This document shows, piece after piece, positions 27,088-36,392 of a DNA stretch of 64,000 nucleotides. Within the stretch, counting starts at the first letter, position 1, and each line of letters begins with the position of its first letter. Position numbers and translations under genes: made by a program. The notes beneath the pieces were generated by a model. It was not told the origin of the DNA, did not search any database, and saw nothing but the letters and a program-made list of their open reading frames with translations. Origin of the DNA: Paenibacillus hexagrammi (GTDB lineage: Bacteria > Bacillota > Bacilli > Paenibacillales > NBRC-103111); assembly GCF_021513275.1 (NCBI RefSeq), contig NZ_CP090978.1:682001-746000 (forward strand), written 5' to 3'.

Positions 27088-27969
27088 CTACAGCTTAGCT
27101 AAAATCATGTCCAAATTCTGCGGGGGGACCTGCGCGATCAGGTCGCCTTTTTGCTGAAGTCTGCCCATAATCGTATGAAGATTGAACTCTCTAGGATGGG
27201 GGCGGGCCTCCACCTCATTCCACTGCAAAGGAGTTGATACCGAAGCGTAAGGAGTAGCTCTTGGTGTGTATGGCGCGGAAAGAGTTTTCCCGTACCAGTG
27301 CTGCAAATAATCCAAGTAGATGAGACTGCCCCGGTTTTTCTTAAAGCGTTCTATCGTGAACAGGTGAGGGTGCCTCTTGACCGCATAGCTGGCAACGAAA
27401 TGCCCGATTCGCCGAAGCTGCTCGAATGTATATCCCGGTTGAATGGGAACATAAATTTGCACGCCGGTGGCGCCTGAGGTCTTGGCGATGGACTCGATGC
27501 GCAGAGAGTCGAGAATCTCTCCGATGATCACAGCGGCCTCCATAATTCGCGGCTCATCCTCAAGCGTAGGATCCATATCGATGACCCATTCGGCAGGCAG
27601 CGATGATCCGACGTGGTGAAAGGACGGGTGGAATTCCAAGCAGGCTAGATTAGCCAGCCATATGAGAGTAGGCACACAGTCGAGATTGACATAGTTGATT
27701 CCCTTAAGAGGAGCAAGCTTTACAAATTCCGGCAGCGGCTCCGGCGCATTCTTTTGATAAAACGATTTGTCATTGTAGCCATGCGGATACCGAATCGTGG
27801 TTAAGTGGCGGTCCTTACAGTACTTCAGTAAATACGGTGCGAGCTCAGTAAGCTTCAGTATGTAATCCGCTTTCGTAATTCCTTGTTCCGGCCACAAGGG
27901 TTTAGTCGGATTCGTAATGGTCAGCTCATGACCTTCTACGATCAGAACACCTTTGGTAGTAACGGCCAT
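27088..27969 (-). CDS. ligD: NHEJ DNA polymerase/primase (LigD polymerase domain)
   Basis: 293 residues of the archaeo-eukaryotic primase family. Metal ligands D131/D133 in WVIDMDP; start ITNPTKPLWPEQGITKADYI; nucleotide-binding segment KTSGATGVQIYVPI; and PREFNLHT near the end. It would fill or prime broken ends during non-homologous end joining. It is a stand-alone domain, with the ligase encoded separately on the other strand at 28192 and Ku at 29132. Confidence 0.92.
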   Translation of the reverse strand: MAVTTKGVLIVEGHELTITNPTKPLWPEQGITKADYILKLTELAPYLLKYCKDRHLTTIRYPHGYNDKSFYQKNAPEPLPEFVKLAPLKGINYVNLDCVPTLIWLANLACLEFHPSFHHVGSSLPAEWVIDMDPTLEDEPRIMEAAVIIGEILDSLRIESIAKTSGATGVQIYVPIQPGYTFEQLRRIGHFVASYAVKRHPHLFTIERFKKNRGSLIYLDYLQHWYGKTLSAPYTPRATPYASVSTPLQWNEVEARPHPREFNLHTIMGRLQQKGDLIAQVPPQNLDMILAKL

Positions 27970-28191
27970 ATGCAGCAGGCTCCTCTCGAAAGTTACTTAT
28001 TTCTAGTATTTCCAATGACCATGCTATATAAAATAGCACTGAACACTGAGCCCTCCGGGCCCCCGTTATCGACTGCCCTACACTGTAAACATAACGCCAT
28101 AATTTGCGGTAGTCACATCCGCCAGATGCATAGCGGCAGGCAGTTTAGCGGAAACTAATGGTAATGAGTAGAAGCCCAGTGGAGGTAAGTC

Positions 28192-29139
28192 ATGAAGCTA
28201 GAGCCTGTTATACCCTTTGAACCTATGTCCGCATCGCAAGCTCCTGCCGCAGCGCAGTGGATTCACCAGGTCAAATGGGACGGAGTCCGGATGCTGGTCT
28301 ATTACGAGAGCGGCGAGTGCCGGTTGTTCAATCGCAAACGGAACGAACGGACGATGAACTACCCCGAGCTTACGGATGTATCGGTATACTGTAAGGCGGA
28401 CTCGGTCATATTGGACGGAGAAATTATTGCGCTTGCCGCGGATGGTAAGCCGTCGTTTCATGAAGTAATGCGTCGTGACGGGGTAAGACGAGCTGAACGG
28501 ATCGAATCCTCCCGCAGAGCGGTCCCCATTGCTTATATGGTCTTCGATGTGCTGTACCTTAACGGTGAGTGGGTCACGGATAAACCGCTGAGTGAACGAA
28601 TCGATCTGCTTACCAGCATCATCATTCCCAATCAGACCGTACAAGTGGTGCCTGCCTATCCGAACGGACAGGCGTTGTTTGATCTGATGAAGCAGCAGGG
28701 GATGGAGGGAATTATCAGTAAGGATACGAGCAGCGCATACGCCTGCGACCGCAAGGATCAGCGGTGGGTCAAGGTGAAAAATTATGGCGATGTCATAGCG
28801 GTGATCGGCGGATTTACGTTGAACGGGGGCATCGTCAACGCGGTGCTAGTAGGTGTGTACGATGATCAGCAGCGGCTTCACTTTATTGGACATGTGGGTA
28901 CGGGGAAAATGCCCAGAAAAGAGTGGGCTGAGCTTACGGATACTTTGAAGCCAATGGTGATCGCGGCGATGCCGTTCTGCTCTGCGCATCCCGACATGAA
29001 GGGCGCATACTGGGTGAAGCCGCAGCTTGCTGTGAAAATTCAGTACACGGAGTGGCGGTATAAGGAAGGAAGAACCCTGCGGCAGCCGTCCATACAGGCT
29101 TTCGTAGACGTTCCGCCGCAGGAATGTATCTTTAGGTAA
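28192..29139 (+). CDS. ligD: ATP-dependent DNA ligase (LigD ligase domain)
   Basis: 315 residues. Adenylation motif QVKWDGVRML with the nucleophile K28, then SVILDGEII (motif III), FDVLYLNG (IIIa), MEGIISKD (IV) and QRWVKVKNY (V), followed by an OB-fold domain ending in WRYKEGRTLRQP. It seals breaks with Ku and the separate polymerase. Its 3' end overlaps that of ku by 8 bp on opposite strands. Confidence 0.93.
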   Translation: MKLEPVIPFEPMSASQAPAAAQWIHQVKWDGVRMLVYYESGECRLFNRKRNERTMNYPELTDVSVYCKADSVILDGEIIALAADGKPSFHEVMRRDGVRRAERIESSRRAVPIAYMVFDVLYLNGEWVTDKPLSERIDLLTSIIIPNQTVQVVPAYPNGQALFDLMKQQGMEGIISKDTSSAYACDRKDQRWVKVKNYGDVIAVIGGFTLNGGIVNAVLVGVYDDQQRLHFIGHVGTGKMPRKEWAELTDTLKPMVIAAMPFCSAHPDMKGAYWVKPQLAVKIQYTEWRYKEGRTLRQPSIQAFVDVPPQECIFR

Positions 29140-30040
29140 TTGCTTCTGTCTCTTTCTCTTTTTCTTTGTCTTTCGTTTTCTCTTTCTTTGCCCGGGTCTT
29201 AGGCTTCTTGGTTTCTTTGACGGTGGCATCGGCTTCAAGTGTGACCTTATCGTTGTCCGACGGGGAAGGCGCTACTGCGTCTAAACTAGCCTGCAGCGCG
29301 GCCATAAGGTCGATAACGCTCGTTTTTTGCACTTCCGGAGCCGTCTGAACGTCCTCGCCCGCCACTTTGTGCTCAATGGCTTCCAAGAGCCGGCCGCGGT
29401 ATTCATCTTTGTACTTTTCAGGTTCAAAAGGTGTGGAAAGCTGTCCGATCAGCAGTTTCGCCATTTCCAGCTCCCGTTCATTTACATTCGAATTCTCTGG
29501 TAAATTAGGAACCTGACTAATGGGACGGATTTCATCCGGGTAGAAAATCGTCTCCATCGCAAGGCAATTATCAATAACCCTTATCGCCGCTAATGAGCTT
29601 TTGGAGCGTATAGATACTTTGGAGATGCCGATTTTTCCGGTTTGCTTCATGGATTCGAGCAGCAGATTGTAAGCGCCGGCGCCGGTATCCCCGGGAGCTA
29701 AGTAATAAGTTTTTTGAAAATAGACCGGATCGATATCCGTTAAATGGACGAAATCCAAAATCTTAATTTCCTTGTTAGCCTCACCTGATATAGCCTCAAG
29801 CTCCTCTTTCTCAAAGAGGACGAAACGTCCTGGCTCGTATTCATACCCGCGCGCAATTTCCTCCCACTCTACTTCTTTCTCGCAGGTATTGCATTTACGC
29901 ACATAAGAGAGCGGGGTAATACAAGCTTTATGAATATATTTCATAGAAATATCTTTGTCCTCTGTAGCTGAGAACATTTTGACAGGCACATGAACAAGGC
30001 CGAAGCTGATAGCGCCTTTCCATACGGTATGCATAGGCAT
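29132..30040 (-). CDS. ku: NHEJ end-binding protein Ku
   Basis: 302 residues. Ku core with the start TVWKGAISFGLVHVPVKMFSA, CNTCEKEVEWEEIARGYEYE and FYPDEIRPISQVP. The C-terminal tail beyond about 255 is highly charged (KETKKPKTRAKKEKTKDK), as in Ku proteins that use a Lys tail for DNA or LigD contact. GGAGG precedes ATG 30040. Confidence 0.95.
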   Translation of the reverse strand: MPMHTVWKGAISFGLVHVPVKMFSATEDKDISMKYIHKACITPLSYVRKCNTCEKEVEWEEIARGYEYEPGRFVLFEKEELEAISGEANKEIKILDFVHLTDIDPVYFQKTYYLAPGDTGAGAYNLLLESMKQTGKIGISKVSIRSKSSLAAIRVIDNCLAMETIFYPDEIRPISQVPNLPENSNVNERELEMAKLLIGQLSTPFEPEKYKDEYRGRLLEAIEHKVAGEDVQTAPEVQKTSVIDLMAALQASLDAVAPSPSDNDKVTLEADATVKETKKPKTRAKKEKTKDKEKEKETEAIT

Positions 30041-30201
30041 CCTCCTTACGATTCCAGTGACGATTCCTCGATTCTATCAGTATTAACGAAGAAGATTTCC
30101 TTTATACGGCATAGATTTAAGAGAATGAAGGTTTGAAATCAGGGAAACTTAATGATGATAGATGCTGTACAAAATCTCATTCGAACAAGGAGGGTTCTCA
30201 C

Positions 30202-30369
30202 ATGGCGCAGGATACGCAGTATGAAGGCAAGGACGATTATTTTATGGATATAGACCGCATGATCAATGAGGGCCTAGGCGGAGGCACCGTAACCATTCAC
30301 AATGGATTGATCGAAGAATCGACAACGGATACAATGGATCATCCGGAATCCGTTATGGATGAAGTGTAG
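30202..30369 (+). CDS. Small acidic protein before sspH
   Basis: 55 residues from ATG 30202 with AAGGAGGG upstream; an earlier in-frame start at 30133 has none. Sequence features: DYFMDIDRMINEGLGGGTVT. 14 bp before the SASP gene, so probably co-expressed during sporulation. The family is not recognised. Confidence 0.65.
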   Translation: MAQDTQYEGKDDYFMDIDRMINEGLGGGTVTIHNGLIEESTTDTMDHPESVMDEV

Positions 30370-30383
30370 AGGAGTCGCTTACC

Positions 30384-30566
30384 ATGGACATTCATCGCGC
30401 TCAACAGATTTTAGCGGCTGACGATAAGATCGAAGTCGAGCTTCATGGCCTGCCCGTGTGGATCGACAGTGTAGATTCCAAGCTCGCTACGGCTAAGGTG
30501 CACTCCGAAGAAAATCCTGCAGATACAAGGACGGTTTCTGTGCAGGAGCTGGAAGAAGTGCGTTAA
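30384..30566 (+). CDS. sspH: H-type small acid-soluble spore protein
   Basis: 60 residues: MDIHRAQQIL, then GLPVWIDSVDSK, AKVHSEENP and VSVQELEEV. This matches the SspH family pattern (MNIxRAKEL..PVxIxxV..NP..V.V..LEE). It is a minor DNA-protective core protein of the forespore. The ribosome site is GAGGAG. It is close to the ku gene, consistent with spore-stage DNA protection and repair. Confidence 0.85.
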   Translation: MDIHRAQQILAADDKIEVELHGLPVWIDSVDSKLATAKVHSEENPADTRTVSVQELEEVR

Positions 30567-30592
30567 GATAATAGGGCTACAGATTAGGCTTT

Positions 30593-30627
30593 GGCTTGCT
30601 CTTATTTCGTAAGAGCAGGCCATTTTT
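30593..30627 (+). terminator. Terminator after sspH
   Basis: GGCTTGCTCTTA-tttcg-TAAGAGCAGGCC followed by ATTTTT. Confidence 0.88.
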
Positions 30628-30670
30628 CTATCTAATAAAAGATATTTATAACATAGTAGATCTGATAAGC

Positions 30671-30683
30671 GAGTGGTACCGCG
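30671..30683 (+). other. Orphan T-box-like motif
   Basis: GAGTGGTACCGCG is identical to the T-box core of the two real leaders at 33983-33995 and 34430-34442. Only about 45 nt separate it from the upstream terminator, so no Stem I with a specifier fits. It may be a remnant of a leader, or chance. Confidence 0.3.
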
Positions 30684-30810
30684 TCACTAATGGAAACATC
30701 GTTATCCCCATTGTCCCACAAAACACCTCGAGCACATAGTTGCCGTTCGAGGTGAACGAGGACTATAATAGGAGCAGCAAGCGGATACGGAAGGAAAGGG
30801 CTGAGATACA

Positions 30811-31299
30811 CTGGTTCCATCCAATAGAACTTATACATATCACTCCAACGGCGAAACGGACACGGACAAGTTAGGCAAGCTTCTCGCTGCTTATCTGGAG
30901 CCGGGTACGGTGATTACGCTGGACGGGGATTTAGGCGCGGGAAAGACTCGATTTTCACAGGGCTTTGCCAGAGCTATGGGGATTCGAGAGGTGGTTAACA
31001 GTCCCACGTTTACGATTGTGAAAGAATACGAAGGGGAGAAGTTACCCTTTTACCATATGGACATGTATCGCATCTCACAAGATGAGGCGGATGATTTGGG
31101 ACTGGATGACTACTTCTATGGAGCAGGCGTAACTTTGATCGAATGGTCAAGTCTCATCGAAGAGCTGCTGCCCGAGAACCGGCTATCCATCCATATAGCC
31201 TACACCGGCGAAACGACTCGTATGTTTCAATTGATACCATACGGCGATCCTTACAGGAACTGGTGTTTACAAATGAAGGAGAACGGACAACTACAATGA
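30811..31299 (+). CDS. tsaE: tRNA threonylcarbamoyladenosine protein TsaE
   Basis: ATPase of the t6A37 tRNA-modification complex. Walker A GDLGAGKT, NSPTFTIVKEYEG, FYHMDMYRI and LIEWSSLIEELLP. The first normal start codon is GTG 30910 (129 residues), but in-frame codons upstream encode TYTYHSNGETDTDKLGKLL, the conserved family N-terminus. The only start-like codon after the in-frame stop at 30802-30804 is CTG 30811, 10 bp after AAGGAAAGGG, giving about 162 residues. A CTG start or a base error are both possible. It overlaps tsaB by ATGA. Confidence 0.85.
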   Translation: MVPSNRTYTYHSNGETDTDKLGKLLAAYLEPGTVITLDGDLGAGKTRFSQGFARAMGIREVVNSPTFTIVKEYEGEKLPFYHMDMYRISQDEADDLGLDDYFYGAGVTLIEWSSLIEELLPENRLSIHIAYTGETTRMFQLIPYGDPYRNWCLQMKENGQLQ

Positions 31300-32119
31300 G
31301 TACAATGACAGATACGTTGAGAGATAACCAGCATCCATATTGCTTGGCTATGGATACATCCACTTCCTCGATGACAGTGGCTGTATTAAATCAGGGCAAG
31401 CTGCTCGGAGAAATCCATTCACAAGCGGAGCGAAACCATTCGATCGGACTGCTGCCGCACATTCAGGATCTGCTGAAGTCATTAGACTTACAGGCCAGAG
31501 ATATTGGCTCGATAGCCGTAGGAAGAGGACCAGGGTCCTATACAGGCGTCAGAATCAGTGTTTCGGTTGCGAAAACATTGGCGTGGTCACTGGGTCTTCC
31601 GCTAATCGGCGTGTCCAGCTTGGAAGCGATGGCTTGGGGCGGCTTTGATCAAGTGCAACGAGAACACAGTCCTTCCGAAGTTAATCAGCCGACTTGGGTG
31701 ATTCCATTGATGGATGCTAGGCGCAAGCAAGCTTTTACTGGGATTTATGAATGCCTGGTGAAAGGCGGGGAAGAGAGTGCGCGGCCGCTAGAGGTGATGC
31801 CTGACGGCATCAGACTGATGGAGGCGTGGGTGAAGCAGATAGCGGAGAAGATCGAAGCATCGGCTTATAAGCCCGCTCGAGTCGTATTCGTAGGGGAAAC
31901 GGCCGGCTTTGCCGAACAAATCCAGTTCTTACAGGAAAACTGGACAGGTCAGGTTGTTCAGCAGGCATATCAAATCGAGGCCGAATATGTCGGTAAGCTT
32001 GCTTATCCGCGCTGGATTCAAGGTGATTACGACGATACTCACACCTTGGTGCCGAACTATACCCAGCTGCCGGAGGCGGAGGTCAATCTTTTGGCTAAAG
32101 CGCAAAAGGGGGCAATTGA
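31296..32119 (+). CDS. tsaB: tRNA threonylcarbamoyladenosine protein TsaB
   Basis: Start ATG 31296 overlaps the tsaE stop. The ASKHA-fold TsaD partner: CLAMDTSTSSMTVAVLNQGK, HSIGLLPHIQDLL, IAVGRGPGSYTGVRI. As given, the frame runs on into rimI and suggests a fusion. If the G5 run at 32108-32112 had one more G, tsaB would end at 32119 (AKAQKGGN), at about 274 residues, and rimI would start at ATG 32121 with a G-rich ribosome site. I prefer two genes; a TsaB-RimI fusion remains possible. Confidence 0.85.
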
Positions 32120-32120
32120 C

Positions 32121-32657
32121 ATGGAGCAGCATCAGGCGGACCTGGCTGCATGGTCTATACAATTCCGGTTGATGCGTCTTGAGGACATCCCGGAAATTTG
32201 CGAAATTGAGCAGGAGTCGTTCACAACGCCGTGGACGGCAGGAGCCTTTGAAAATGAGCTAACGAATAATCAATTCGCCAAGTATATGATCTTGGAGATT
32301 GACGGACATATAGGCGGATACGGGGGCATGTGGCTGATTATGGACGAGGCGCATGTGACCAATATTGCTGTTCGCAGCATGTACCGGGGCAAGAAACTGG
32401 GTGAGCGCCTGCTGAGGGAGCTCATGCGGACGGCTGCTTTTTTGGGAGCGCTTAGAATGACACTCGAAGTAAGAGCCTCCAATCATATCGCGCAAAATTT
32501 GTATGAAAAGCTCGGCTTCCGTTCGGTAGGCGTTCGGAGAGGCTACTATACGGACAACCGTGAAGATGCGATTATCATGTGGGCCGATCTGCCCAGGATG
32601 CGGCGGTCAAAAAATGGTACCCAAGACCCGACTGTAGGAAATGGAGAAATAACGTGA
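32121..32657 (+). CDS. rimI: Ribosomal protein S18 alanine N-acetyltransferase RimI
   Basis: GNAT domain of about 178 residues: [42 protein letters not shown] (acetyl-CoA loop), [19 protein letters not shown] and GVRRGYY. It acetylates the N-terminal Ala of ribosomal protein S18. In the deposited frame it is continuous with tsaB; see that entry for the homopolymer argument. The stop overlaps the GTG start of tsaD. Confidence 0.88.
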   Translation: MEQHQADLAAWSIQFRLMRLEDIPEICEIEQESFTTPWTAGAFENELTNNQFAKYMILEIDGHIGGYGGMWLIMDEAHVTNIAVRSMYRGKKLGERLLRELMRTAAFLGALRMTLEVRASNHIAQNLYEKLGFRSVGVRRGYYTDNREDAIIMWADLPRMRRSKNGTQDPTVGNGEIT

Positions 32658-33703
32658 TTACAAAACCTGATCATCAACAATTGGATCCGGCAAAGCCGGT
32701 TTATATTTTAGCGATCGAAACAAGCTGTGACGAAACCTCTGTTGCTATTGTGGAAAACGGGAAAATCATTCGCTCGAACGTGGTTTCCAGCCAAATCGAA
32801 ACTCACCAGCGCTACGGAGGAGTCGTCCCTGAAGTGGCTTCGCGCAAGCACGTGGAATCGATTACGTGGATGCTGCAGGAAGCTGTGGAAAACGCAGGCA
32901 TCCAGCTGGGCGACCTGTCGGCTATTGCCGTTACGCAAGGGCCGGGACTTGTCGGTGCGCTGCTGGTAGGTGTCGTGGCAGCTAAAGCCTTAGCACTCTC
33001 ACTCGGACTTCCGCTAATCGGTGTCCATCACATAGCCGGGCATATCTATGCGAATCAGCTGGTTCATGAGCTGGAGTACCCGTTGATCGCGCTTGTCGTT
33101 TCCGGCGGACATACCGAGCTGGTGCACATGGAAGCGCCCGGACGGTTCCGCATCATTGGACGGACCCGGGATGACGCAGCAGGCGAGGCATACGACAAAG
33201 TCGCTCGCGCTATGGGCCTGCCCTATCCGGGCGGGCCGCACGTCGACCGCCTGGCGGCTGCGGCCGAGCACGAGATTACCATGCCGCGCGCATGGCTCGA
33301 AGCGGACTCCTACGACTTCAGCTTCAGCGGATTGAAATCCGCCGTGCTCAACGTCGTGAATCAGTCCAAGATGCGCGGAGAGGCGCTGCAAACCGCGCAA
33401 ATCTCCAAAGGCTTCCAAGAGTCCGTCATCGACGTCTTGGTTGAGAAAGCGGCGCGCGCCGTGCGGGAGTACGGCGCGAAGCAGCTGCTGCTCGCGGGCG
33501 GTGTCGCCGCGAACAAGGGGCTGCGCGGCCGGCTTGCCGAGCGCGCAGAGCAGCTGGGCGTGCCGCTGCTCGTGCCTCCGCTGAGCCTGTGCACGGATAA
33601 TGCGGCGATGATTGCCGCCGCCGCGTTCCTCAAATGGGACAAGCAGGAGTTCTCACAGCTTGACTTGAAGGCAGAGCCGCTGCTGAAGCTGGAAGAGTGG
33701 TAA
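32654..33703 (+). CDS. tsaD: tRNA threonylcarbamoyltransferase TsaD
   Basis: 349 residues from GTG 32654 (GGAG upstream), overlapping the rimI stop; the longer frame at 32579 lies inside rimI. Motifs: [27 protein letters not shown] (metal His), [30 protein letters not shown] and [13 protein letters not shown]. It transfers the threonylcarbamoyl group to A37 of ANN-decoding tRNAs. It is the gcp/ydiE equivalent of B. subtilis. The 3' part is notably GC-rich. Confidence 0.95.
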   Translation: MITKPDHQQLDPAKPVYILAIETSCDETSVAIVENGKIIRSNVVSSQIETHQRYGGVVPEVASRKHVESITWMLQEAVENAGIQLGDLSAIAVTQGPGLVGALLVGVVAAKALALSLGLPLIGVHHIAGHIYANQLVHELEYPLIALVVSGGHTELVHMEAPGRFRIIGRTRDDAAGEAYDKVARAMGLPYPGGPHVDRLAAAAEHEITMPRAWLEADSYDFSFSGLKSAVLNVVNQSKMRGEALQTAQISKGFQESVIDVLVEKAARAVREYGAKQLLLAGGVAANKGLRGRLAERAEQLGVPLLVPPLSLCTDNAAMIAAAAFLKWDKQEFSQLDLKAEPLLKLEEW

Positions 33704-33737
33704 AAGCCTAAATCTTGGAATTTTTTACTACCATGCA

Positions 33738-33766
33738 TTGACTTCGCCAAACCTGCATACTATAAT
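33738..33766 (+). promoter_or_regulatory. Sigma-A promoter of the leuA leader
   Basis: TTGACT (33738-33743), 17-bp spacer, TATAAT (33761-33766). It starts the transcript that carries the two T-boxes. The start site is expected near 33773. Confidence 0.8.
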
Positions 33767-33772
33767 CATCAT

Positions 33773-34044
33773 CAATACTTCAAACGCAACGAACGGGAAT
33801 AGTAAGGAAGCACGGTTTCGCTCAGAGAGCTGCGGATTGGTGAAACGCAGACGAAACGTCGCCTGAACTCGCCCGGGAGCGGTAAGACTGATAGGGTGCC
33901 AAGGATCCGGCATTCCGGCAGGTCTTGACGGCTGACCCCCGTGATCGGGTACATGAGTGGTTCCGGTATTCCGGAACAACAAGAGTGGTACCGCGGAAGG
34001 CAACAGCCTGTCGTCTCTTTTTACAGAGATGGCAGGCTTTTTTT
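33773..34044 (+). promoter_or_regulatory. T-box riboswitch 1 (Leu, CUC specifier)
   Basis: Stem I elements AGTAAGG and CAGAGAGCTGCGG-(A/T)TTGGTG-AAACGCAG are present. The specifier sequence GAACTC places CTC (Leu) at 33868-33870. The T-box AGAGTGGTACCGCGG at 33983 precedes a terminator AGCCTG..CAGGCT with seven T (34005-34044). Uncharged tRNA-Leu(GAG) should favour the antiterminator. Confidence 0.9.
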
Positions 34045-34184
34045 GTTGGTCAGCAGCATTGATAAACGTTGAAATTCGGAGCGAATCCTGCTTGATCAAA
34101 GCCGTTTATCCATGCATGGCTAGCACTGCCAACAGCTTGAAGCGGGCGGACTCACATCCCTTTCATCCAACAAACCGAATACCC

Positions 34185-34494
34185 CATATACCAAACGCAA
34201 TGAACAAGAGTAGTAAGAGTAACAGTCAAAGGTACAGAAAGCTGCGGGTTGATGCGACGCAGACCGACGACACTCTGAACTCGCTTGGAAGCGGTCAGGT
34301 TGAACAGCCCTCATCCAGAGTGGCTGCTAGGCATGAACGGTTGACCCCCGTGATCAGGTGATGCGACGGCATGCTTATTATAGCGCGATCGTCGTATCTG
34401 AGGTGGACTTCCAGAAGCGAAGTCAACAAGAGTGGTACCGCGCGGGTAAAAAGACCTGTCGTCTCTTTAGTTTAAGAGACGGCAGGTCTTTTTT
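34185..34494 (+). promoter_or_regulatory. T-box riboswitch 2 (Leu, CUC specifier)
   Basis: A second complete leader in series: AGTAAG, GCTGCGGG-TTGATG-CGACGCAG, specifier GAACTC with CTC at 34280-34282, T-box AGTGGTACCGCG (34431-34442) and terminator AAGACCTG..CAGGTCTT with T run (34451-34494). Its similarity to T-box 1 (CAAACGCAAYGAAC, AGTAAG, GTTGACCCCCGTGATC) indicates tandem duplication. About 290 nt without other recognisable signals separate it from leuA. Confidence 0.9.
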
Positions 34495-34785
34495 GTATCG
34501 CATAAGAAGACCACGATAGAGGCTTATCTTATTTCCACATTTTATAGTGGGTATAGCCGTGATAAACTTCGAGTTAGTTGAGCAGGGACACATGTGAGGA
34601 CGAACATGAAAGAAGAGGACGTGAGGTATAAGGCTGGGCGCAACTGCAGTGCGACCGGACCCTAACTGACATAAATCACTTCTGGAATGACCACATCCAT
34701 ACTACAGCAGGATACATGTTGATAAACCTATAAGTGACAGATTCTATATACAACGAAAATCCAAAATTTACGGAGGTTATGAACT

Positions 34786-36345
34786 ATGGAAATTAACAAA
34801 CGACGCATTCGTATTTTTGATACGACTTTGAGAGACGGCGAGCAGGCTCCAGGAGCATCTCTGTATCCGGAGGAAAAAATTCGCATTGCCCGGCAATTGG
34901 CCAGCATGGGCGTAGACACGATTGAACCAGGCTTCCCGATTTCAAGTCCAGGCGACTTTCATGCTGTGCAGCAAATCTCACGGGAGCTGCAGCAAATTGA
35001 AATTTGCGGCTTTGGCCGCGCGGTGAAGGAAGATATCGACGCAGCTGTCAAGGCTACGCAAGATGCAGGCATGCGGCGGATTCACATGTTCTTATCATCG
35101 TCGGATATTCACCTGGATTTTCAGCTTCGGAAATCCCGCCAGCAGGTCGTAGAGATGGCTCGCTCCATGGTTGCTTATGCGAAGCAGTTCGTGGATCGCA
35201 TCGAGTTCTCGCCCATGGATGCCACTCGAACTGGCGATGAATTCCTTTTCGAGGTATTGGAAGCTGTGATTGAGGAAGGAGCGACGATCCTGAATATTCC
35301 GGATACCGTTGGTTATGCCCTGCCTGAGGAGTACGGCAATATGTTCCGCCGGGTCCGCGCCGGTGTTCGAGGCGGAGATAGGGTTGAATACAGTGCCCAC
35401 TGTCATAACGATCTGGGGCTTGCCGTGGCAAACAGTCTGGCTGCGATCTCAGCAGGTGTTACGCATGTAGAAGTGACAGTCAACGGTGTTGGGGAGCGCG
35501 CCGGCAACTGTTCGCTGGAAGAACTGGTCATGGCGATTGAAACGCGCAAACAGACGATGGGGGTAGAAACCGGCATTGTGACAAGCGAGGTCTTCAACAC
35601 CTCCAAGATGGTGAGCCGCATCATGGGCTTTCCTATCGCGTATAACAAGCCGATTGTGGGCAGAAATGCGTTCCAGCACGAAGCCGGCATTCATCAGGAC
35701 GGCCTGCTGAAAAACCGCAGCACCTATGAAATCATGGATCCCGAGAAGCTTGGTATCCCGCGTTCCATGATCATTCTGGGCAAGCACTCCGGACGTCATG
35801 CTCTGAAGCATCGTGTAGGCCAATTCGGTGTACAAATGACGTCGGAAGAGCTGGATACGCTGTACACTCGTTTCAAAGAGAAGGCCGATGCTCAGAAGAT
35901 TGTGACCGACGATCAATTGATGGAGCTGGTAGGAGCTGCGGTTGAGGGTCATGTTGAAGCATTTACCTTAACCCAGCTTCAAGTAGCTAGCAGCGGCGGC
36001 AAAGAACGCTCTCATTCGGCGAAGGTCGCCATTCGCAACAATCAGACCGGTGAGGAGCATATGTATGCGGCTGTTGGCGAAGGACCGGTCGAGGCGATCG
36101 TGCAAAGCCTGAGACAAGCGATGCCGATGGCTGTGGAGTTCTCCGATCTGGAGCTGCATTCGCTGTCCACTGGTGAGAAGGCGACTGGCGAAGCAGAGGT
36201 GACGCTGGTCATCGGAGGCGAATCCTTCAAGAATACAGGCATGGACCAGGACATCTTGATGTCGGTTGCCAAAGCATTCGTTGCTGCCTGTAATCAAGCG
36301 GTGCGCATGCAAAATAAAGCGCCATCCGAGGCGACCTCCGCCTAA
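34786..36345 (+). CDS. leuA: 2-isopropylmalate synthase
   Basis: 519 residues. Catalytic TIM barrel with FDTTLRDGEQAPGASL, metal motif SAHCHNDLGLAVANS and VNGVGERAGNCSLEE; linker (GIHQDGLLKNRSTYEIM); and the C-terminal leucine-binding regulatory domain (about 395-505). It condenses acetyl-CoA with 2-oxoisovalerate, the first leucine-specific step. GGAGG lies 9 bp before the ATG. It is controlled by the tandem Leu T-boxes. No leuBCD genes follow, so it is a stand-alone unit inserted between tsaD and the ABC-F gene relative to B. subtilis order. Confidence 0.95.
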   Translation: MEINKRRIRIFDTTLRDGEQAPGASLYPEEKIRIARQLASMGVDTIEPGFPISSPGDFHAVQQISRELQQIEICGFGRAVKEDIDAAVKATQDAGMRRIHMFLSSSDIHLDFQLRKSRQQVVEMARSMVAYAKQFVDRIEFSPMDATRTGDEFLFEVLEAVIEEGATILNIPDTVGYALPEEYGNMFRRVRAGVRGGDRVEYSAHCHNDLGLAVANSLAAISAGVTHVEVTVNGVGERAGNCSLEELVMAIETRKQTMGVETGIVTSEVFNTSKMVSRIMGFPIAYNKPIVGRNAFQHEAGIHQDGLLKNRSTYEIMDPEKLGIPRSMIILGKHSGRHALKHRVGQFGVQMTSEELDTLYTRFKEKADAQKIVTDDQLMELVGAAVEGHVEAFTLTQLQVASSGGKERSHSAKVAIRNNQTGEEHMYAAVGEGPVEAIVQSLRQAMPMAVEFSDLELHSLSTGEKATGEAEVTLVIGGESFKNTGMDQDILMSVAKAFVAACNQAVRMQNKAPSEATSA

Positions 36346-36354
36346 ATTTATATG

Positions 36355-36392
36355 CACAGGGCATGTGGGTAACATTATCCACATGCCCTGTG
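36355..36392 (+). terminator. Perfect 14-bp hairpin after leuA
   Basis: CACAGGGCATGTGG (36355-36368) and CCACATGCCCTGTG (36379-36392) with a 10-nt loop. There is no T run. It contains or abuts DnaA-box sequences, so it may be part of the DnaA cluster, a leuA terminator, or both. Confidence 0.6.

Noticed and set aside
34607-34666. A 19-codon open frame after T-box 2 as a leuA leader peptide
   Set aside because: It has no run of Leu codons and no attenuator hairpin; the T-boxes already explain control.
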